40,050 nucleotides of DNA from a virus. The stretch lies in IMG/VR virus record IMGVR_UViG_3300027747_002750, positions 1 through 40,050 of that record. One strand, written 5' to 3'. This document shows positions 36,802-40,050 of the stretch, one piece after another (the first letter of the stretch is position 1; each line of letters starts with the position of its first letter). The notes under the pieces are model-generated. The model was not told where the DNA came from. It was given only the letters and a program-made list of their open reading frames with translations, and did no database searches. The translations under genes and the position numbers were made by a program.

Positions 36802-37653
36802 ATGAAAATCATTATAACTGAAGATCAGTACGAACAATTAACTAACATCGTTAAACGAGTGATTAGTGAAAATAACTCCATGACAGAAAAAAAATATAAA
36901 ACATATTCAAAACTTTTAAATAAACTAACAGAAAAATTTGATTGGGTATCTAAAATTGATGTTAAATTAAGTTCTACCGCCGACGCAGGTGGGTGGAGAG
37001 GTGAAGAGAGTAAACCACTATTAATTGTATCGGTTTATTTTAAAAACTATCAAAAAATTCGAATGGTGACACAGTTTGAGTTATTTGATGAAATAAGCTT
37101 TATTCACGATATGTTTTTTCCTCATCTAACCGGTGACCCTCTTATATATTCAGATAATGTTACCGCATATTTTTCAGTTAAATCAGTTTTTCCAAACGGT
37201 AAAACGGACTCCTTCCCAATCCAAATTGTTTCGGGGGATTATGACGCTGTAAGTCAAATTAGTGAATCACAATTAACTAACATCGTTAAACGAGTGATTA
37301 GTGAAAATGACTCTATGTTAGAAAAAAACAAAAAGTTTTTAAAAAACAAGTTGGGTATTGATTTTACAAATGGTATTCAACAAGTAACCTCAACATATGA
37401 TGTACCAATGGAATTTGATTATGGTATTAGTTCTGATTCAATTAGACGTTATTTAAACAATTTTGGACCTATGTATCTTTTTGAACTTGATGGTATAAAA
37501 TATCTTTATCAAGACAGGGGGTTTGAATTTTTTATTGATGAGAATGGATTCGACTATGTTGATGGTGAAATCCCCGAGATGCTTGGAATCGATGAAATGG
37601 GTTTAAGGTTTTCGAATATTATTGATCTCTATTTCAAAGAAGAGGATTTCTAA
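36802..37653 (+). CDS. Fusion of two leader-tagged proteins (283 aa)
   Basis: Leader MKIIITEDQYEQLTNIVKRV ending I-S-E (Glu23). Residues 30-140 form an alpha/beta module (KLLNKLTEKFDWVSKIDVKL, then strands LLIVSVYFKNY). At residues 156-168 the leader core reappears as SQLTNIVKRVISE, preceded by ISE-S (Glu155). At the DNA level 39 bases are identical between the two copies. Residues 170-283 are a second, unrelated domain with FDYGISSDSIRRYLNNFG and LDGIKYLYQDRGFEFFIDEN. Cuts at 23, 155 and 168 would give two separate products. The domains themselves are not recognised. Confidence 0.7.
   Translation: MKIIITEDQYEQLTNIVKRVISENNSMTEKKYKTYSKLLNKLTEKFDWVSKIDVKLSSTADAGGWRGEESKPLLIVSVYFKNYQKIRMVTQFELFDEISFIHDMFFPHLTGDPLIYSDNVTAYFSVKSVFPNGKTDSFPIQIVSGDYDAVSQISESQLTNIVKRVISENDSMLEKNKKFLKNKLGIDFTNGIQQVTSTYDVPMEFDYGISSDSIRRYLNNFGPMYLFELDGIKYLYQDRGFEFFIDENGFDYVDGEIPEMLGIDEMGLRFSNIIDLYFKEEDF
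36835..36873 (+). repeat. 39-bp exact repeat, copy 1 (leader core)
   Basis: Begins CAATTAACTAACATCGTTAA and is identical to 37270-37308. It encodes QLTNIVKRVISEN in both places. Confidence 0.9.
37270..37308 (+). repeat. 39-bp exact repeat, copy 2 (internal leader)
   Basis: Identical to 36835-36873 and in the same reading frame, 435 bases downstream. It marks the junction of two fused genes. Confidence 0.9.
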
Positions 37654-37655
37654 AA

Positions 37656-37684
37656 CACTCCACTTCGTGTCGGTCTAAAACACG
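37656..37684 (+). repeat. Dispersed element copy 3
   Basis: CACTCCACTTCGTGTCGGTC followed by TAAAACACGA. It starts 3 bases after the stop of the fused gene; CGTGT can pair with the downstream ACACG. Confidence 0.6.
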
Positions 37685-37709
37685 ACCCCCCCATTTCAAT
37701 TATAGTCAA

Positions 37710-37743
37710 ATACTGAAAAAAAAATTTCCAGAAAAAATTTGAG
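37710..37743. repeat. A-tract/T-tract intergenic element, copy 3 of 3
   Basis: ATACTGAAAAAAAAATTTCC, then AGAAAAAATTTGAG. Its last TTTG doubles as the -33 element of the promoter at 37738. Confidence 0.5.
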
Positions 37744-37769
37744 AAAACTGGGAACTTATATTATCTTTG
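37738..37769 (+). promoter_or_regulatory. Bacteroidota-type promoter, TTTG-N20-TATCTTTG
   Basis: TTTG at 37738-37741 and TATCTTTG at 37762-37769, 20 bases apart. The ATG at 37774 follows 4 bases later. Confidence 0.8.
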
Positions 37770-37773
37770 TTAT

Positions 37774-38001
37774 ATGAAAAATCTTATCACATATTATTGT
37801 CGTTTTCTATATGACATTTTTTGGGGTTTAATCTTTATCAACCTTTCAATTAAATCATTCAACGATCAATCCATTTTTATGTTTATTTTGTTTACCACCG
37901 TTTTTTGTTGGGGGGCAAGAGATCTTATTAATAAACACATTAACTTTATGAAGTATTATCCCCATTTTGAACATAAGTGGGATGACTTAAGTTTTTCATA
38001 A
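37774..38001 (+). CDS. Small membrane protein, two predicted spans (75 aa)
   Basis: Two hydrophobic segments, about residues 9-26 (CRFLYDIFWGLIFINLSI) and 33-50 (QSIFMFILFTTVFCWGA), are joined by a short polar loop, and a basic/aromatic C-terminal tail follows. It has a strong host-type promoter rather than the TATTTATW element, so its timing probably differs from its tagged neighbours. Size and topology would suit a class II holin, superinfection-exclusion protein or membrane-modifying protein; none is proven. Confidence 0.65.
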   Translation: MKNLITYYCRFLYDIFWGLIFINLSIKSFNDQSIFMFILFTTVFCWGARDLINKHINFMKYYPHFEHKWDDLSFS

Positions 38002-38027
38002 AAGAGGGGGTTTTTTGTTTTATAATA

Positions 38028-38035
38028 TATTTATT
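38028..38035 (+). promoter_or_regulatory. TATTTATT element, 3 bases before a start
   Basis: Ends 3 bases before the ATG at 38039 and follows a GGGGG-T6 tract that resembles half a terminator. Confidence 0.55.
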
Positions 38036-38038
38036 AAT

Positions 38039-38686
38039 ATGAATAAATTTATCATTTCAGAAGAGGAAAGAAGTAGAATACTTAATATGTATAATCTTAT
38101 TAGTGAAGAACCCGTAGATCCTGCACAAGATATAAAAAAAGAGGTTCAAAACATAACTACTTTGGCAAAACAATTATCTTCTAAACCTAACACTCAAACC
38201 CCCCTATCACAGTTTACAAAAGATATAGCAACTATTTATGGGATACCTGAAGAAGAAGCTTCTAGTTTGGAAGTATTTAATGATAATTTAGATGAACCTA
38301 CTCGAGCATACTACCATAAGTTTTACGCAAGTCAAATGAATAATTTTAAAGATTCTGTTGGGAAAATAAGTCAAAGTGGAAAGTTTGATGAATTTTTAAA
38401 CCAACTTAAAACTTATAATGGTCAAATGACTGAAAACCAAAAAAAGTTTTTAACAACAGTCATTTCATCATTGGAATCCTATAAAAATGTTTTGCCTAAA
38501 CCAAACCAACAACAAGGTCAATCCCCACAACAAAATCAAGGTGAAAAGATCAACACCACTCATGATGACTCATATGATTATAAATTAAGTGGGGGAAAAT
38601 ACTATTACTCTAAAAAAGGTCAAAACAAATGGGTTGAGGCTAAAGGAAATGGTCTTGATGCAATAAAATCTAAGATTAAATTTTAA
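38039..38686 (+). CDS. Leader-tagged protein (215 aa)
   Basis: Leader MNKFIISEEERSRILNMYNL ending I-S-E-E (about residue 23). The middle is helical and rich in Gln, Ser and Thr. A low-complexity linker (PKPNQQQGQSPQQNQG) precedes a compact C-terminal domain DYKLSGGKYYYSKKGQNKWV followed by GNGLDAIKSKIKF. The modular end looks like a small binding domain; I have seen similar Y-Y-x-K-K-G endings in environmental phage proteins but know no function. Tandem terminators follow. Confidence 0.65.
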   Translation: MNKFIISEEERSRILNMYNLISEEPVDPAQDIKKEVQNITTLAKQLSSKPNTQTPLSQFTKDIATIYGIPEEEASSLEVFNDNLDEPTRAYYHKFYASQMNNFKDSVGKISQSGKFDEFLNQLKTYNGQMTENQKKFLTTVISSLESYKNVLPKPNQQQGQSPQQNQGEKINTTHDDSYDYKLSGGKYYYSKKGQNKWVEAKGNGLDAIKSKIKF

Positions 38687-38722
38687 TTTTCTTCCTTTTT
38701 GTGGGGGGCCGGAAACCAAAAC

Positions 38723-38768
38723 CCGACTTCGTCGGAATTTTTTCGACCGAACCCTTCGGGTTTTATTT
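38723..38768 (+). terminator. Two tandem terminators
   Basis: CCGAC-TTC-GTCGG (38723-38735) then AATTTTTT, followed by AACCC-TTC-GGGTT (38750-38762) then TTATTTT. These tight TTC-loop hairpins differ from the CCCC/GGGG type used elsewhere. Confidence 0.75.
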
Positions 38769-38856
38769 TGTTTTATATAATAACTTATTTAATGACTCAC
38801 ACAAAAAAAGGTTTTTTGTTTTTTTTTTGAATGATGGTTTTTTTTAATTTTCGATA

Positions 38857-38864
38857 TATTTATT
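38857..38864 (+). promoter_or_regulatory. TATTTATT element
   Basis: Ends 27 bases before the ATG at 38892; an A-rich leader lies between. Confidence 0.4.
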
Positions 38865-38891
38865 AGTAAATTAAATAAAAAAAATTAAGTT

Positions 38892-39209
38892 ATGAAAAAA
38901 ATAGTTAGACTTACAGAATCGGATTTAGCAAGAATTGTTAGACGAGTTATTAAAGAATCAGAATCAGACCGTGATCATGATTTATTATCTCTTTCTAAAT
39001 TAAAGAAAGAATTTAAAGACATTATCACTCAAGCAAAAGATAAAGACGAATTTGAAGGTGATGCTTATGATTTTATAAATACTTTTGATGAAGATATGGA
39101 AAATCTAAGTGATGAAGAATACGAAGAGTTTAATAATTATATGGGTCGTTTACAGAAAAAATATAATTATGAACCAGATTTTGAACCTTATAAGAAAAAA
39201 AATAAATAA
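38892..39209 (+). CDS. Leader-tagged acidic protein (105 aa)
   Basis: Leader MKKIVRLTESDLARIVRRVI followed by K-E-S, a near-ideal I-x-E-S site at Glu22. The mature part is short, helical and acidic (KLKKEFKDIITQAKDKDEFE, NTFDEDMENLSDEEYEEF) with a basic end. The leader is the closest relative of the one in the next gene (39280), which shares the R-L-T-E-x-D-L-x-R-I-V-x-R-V core. Function unknown. Confidence 0.7.
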   Translation: MKKIVRLTESDLARIVRRVIKESESDRDHDLLSLSKLKKEFKDIITQAKDKDEFEGDAYDFINTFDEDMENLSDEEYEEFNNYMGRLQKKYNYEPDFEPYKKKNK

Positions 39210-39213
39210 GATC

Positions 39214-39246
39214 TAACCCCATTTCTAATAAGAGTGGGGTTTTTTA
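39214..39246 (+). terminator. Rho-independent terminator
   Basis: AACCCCA (39215-39221) pairs with TGGGGTT (39235-39241), followed by TTTT. Confidence 0.85.
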
Positions 39247-39256
39247 TTTTATGTGA

Positions 39257-39264
39257 TATTTATT
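39257..39264 (+). promoter_or_regulatory. TATTTATT element
   Basis: Ends 15 bases before the ATG at 39280, 10 bases after the preceding terminator. Confidence 0.5.
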
Positions 39265-39279
39265 AAAAAAGAATATATT

Positions 39280-39528
39280 ATGAAAAAAGTAATTAGATTA
39301 ACAGAAAAAGATTTATCACGTATTGTTAAACGTGTTGTTAATGAAGACTATAGAAACTCTTCTGAGTTATTTGATATGGAATATAGAAAAATTATTAGAG
39401 GTCTTCACCAAGTGCAACAAACTGCAGAAAGTGGTGACGGAGAACAAGCGGCGTTTATTACAGGAAACATATTAATGGCAATGGATAGATTAAAATCATT
39501 CGTTGATGAAATGAGAGAAACAAGATAA
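39280..39528 (+). CDS. Leader-tagged small helical protein (82 aa)
   Basis: Leader MKKVIRLTEKDLSRIVKRVV then N-E-D. The mature part, about 60 residues, looks like two amphipathic helices (FDMEYRKIIRGLHQVQQTAE and AAFITGNILMAMDRLKSFVD). The same 18-base stretch AAAGAATATATTATGAAA-type context precedes both this gene and the one at 35458, so the 5' parts of cassettes have been exchanged or duplicated. Function unknown. Confidence 0.7.
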   Translation: MKKVIRLTEKDLSRIVKRVVNEDYRNSSELFDMEYRKIIRGLHQVQQTAESGDGEQAAFITGNILMAMDRLKSFVDEMRETR

Positions 39529-39542
39529 AAATTATATATTAG

Positions 39543-39574
39543 AAATCCCCCATCTTCACAGGTGGGGTTTTTTT
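39543..39574 (+). terminator. Rho-independent terminator
   Basis: CCCCCATC pairs with GGTGGGG, followed by seven T. Confidence 0.85.
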
Positions 39575-39585
39575 GTTTTATAAAC

Positions 39586-39593
39586 TATTTATA
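39586..39593 (+). promoter_or_regulatory. TATTTATA element, 3 bases before a start
   Basis: Ends 3 bases before the ATG at 39597. Confidence 0.55.
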
Positions 39594-39596
39594 ATT

Positions 39597-40007
39597 ATGG
39601 ATCATCTAATTAAAAGAATTATTAACGAAACACTTATTGAGAAATTCTTTGACTCAATGTTTTCTGACTTGGACTTAGATAATTTGGAATCTATGGTTAT
39701 TAGAGACAATAGAAGTGTTCATAAAACTAGTGTTGGGTATTATACCCCTGATCTAAATAAACCTGATCTAAAAAAAATGGTCTTTAGAGTTGTAGAACCA
39801 TTTAAAAGTTCCTATTGGGATTCAGATGATCCACAAAGTAGAATTATACCAATTAATAATCCAAAAAGTTTGTATATTAGAGAAGACATTTATAGAACAA
39901 TTATGGATTTTATTCCTAATGAACAAATGATAATTGATTGGTTTAACAAAAGATATGATCAAAATGTTGAAAAGATACTAAACGGAGGATTTCATTTATT
40001 TTTATGA
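39597..40007 (+). CDS. Leader-tagged protein (136 aa), paralogue of 26030-26668
   Basis: Leader MDHLIKRIINET (I-N-E before Thr12). The C-terminal half, KSLYIREDIYRTIMDFIP then IIDWFNKRYDQNVEKIL, aligns with the middle of the protein at 26030, so one domain has been reused behind different leaders. The first half (DLDLDNLESMVIRDNRSVHK) has no match here. It overlaps the next gene by ATGA. Function unknown. Confidence 0.65.
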   Translation: MDHLIKRIINETLIEKFFDSMFSDLDLDNLESMVIRDNRSVHKTSVGYYTPDLNKPDLKKMVFRVVEPFKSSYWDSDDPQSRIIPINNPKSLYIREDIYRTIMDFIPNEQMIIDWFNKRYDQNVEKILNGGFHLFL

Positions 40008-40050
40008 AAATAATAATTACAGAAGATCAAGTTGAATCTCTTAGAAAGAT
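40004..40050 (+). CDS. Leader-tagged protein, cut by the window end
   Basis: Only 15 codons are visible: MKIIITEDQVESLRK. The first nine residues are identical to the leader at 36802, which is enough to identify it as another member of the tagged set. It overlaps the preceding stop by ATGA. Confidence 0.65.
   Translation, partial: MKIIITEDQVESLRK

Noticed and set aside
38001-38017. Terminator at GGGGG-TTTTTT
   Set aside because: I cannot find a convincing C-rich left arm nearby, so it may be only half of one.

Overview
The window looks like part of a large, AT-rich tailed-phage genome whose host is a member of the Bacteroidota. Three things point to the host. Several promoters match the Bacteroidota consensus TTTG-N20/21-TAnnTTTG (1598-1630, 8000-8031, 37738-37769, and two on the minus strand at 34920-34951 and 35175-35206). 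Shine-Dalgarno sequences are largely absent. Many starts lie only 3-7 bases from the promoter element. Three things point to a phage: an amidase endolysin, a T4-type lysozyme and a phage-style thymidylate synthase; dense small hypothetical genes with ATGA/TAATG overlaps; and many proteins with a common N-terminal leader resembling the head-targeting, protease-cleaved leaders of T4 internal proteins. All three stop codons are used normally. I see no tRNA, no cas gene and no virion structural gene.

Layout. (1) 1-12.9 kb: mostly rightward small genes with a few recognisable enzymes: PcfJ-like protein, papain-like protein, ThyA, amidase, metallophosphoesterase, a protein with eight CxxCxGxG zinc motifs, and a leader-tagged Mrr-like nuclease. 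At 3.39-4.27 kb two tandem paralogous genes each end in an array of 36-bp repeats separated by exactly 30-bp unique spacers. This is CRISPR geometry, yet it is in frame with the gene. (2) 12.9-17.5 kb: six glycosyltransferase-like genes. (3) 17.9-33.3 kb: leader-tagged effectors: GH24 lysozyme, Ntn-hydrolase, DHH phosphoesterase, a second muramidase-like protein, small alpha/beta proteins and two probable polyproteins with ADP-ribosyltransferase-like domains. A UvrC-like nuclease without its HhH end is encoded on the other strand at 19.4-20.7 kb. (4) 33.3-35.5 kb: largely non-coding, with palindromes, 41-bp iterons, a structured-RNA candidate, duplicated leftward promoters and a 54-residue membrane protein. 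(5) 35.5-40.05 kb: a row of single-gene cassettes, most made of promoter, tagged gene and terminator.

How it may fit together (inference). About 20 proteins of unrelated fold begin with a short amphipathic leader ending in hydrophobic-x-Glu near residue 10-24. That is the shape of the T4 gp21 prohead-protease site. The simplest model is that these leaders send a set of enzymes into the phage head (Ntn-hydrolase, DHH enzyme, nuclease, ADP-ribosyltransferase-like proteins, muramidases), where the leaders are removed, and that the enzymes are then injected with the DNA. Two long proteins carry the same [L/I]-x-E-S sites at domain boundaries and could be cut into separate effectors. Many of these genes share an upstream TATTTAT[A/T] element, the best candidate for a phage late promoter.
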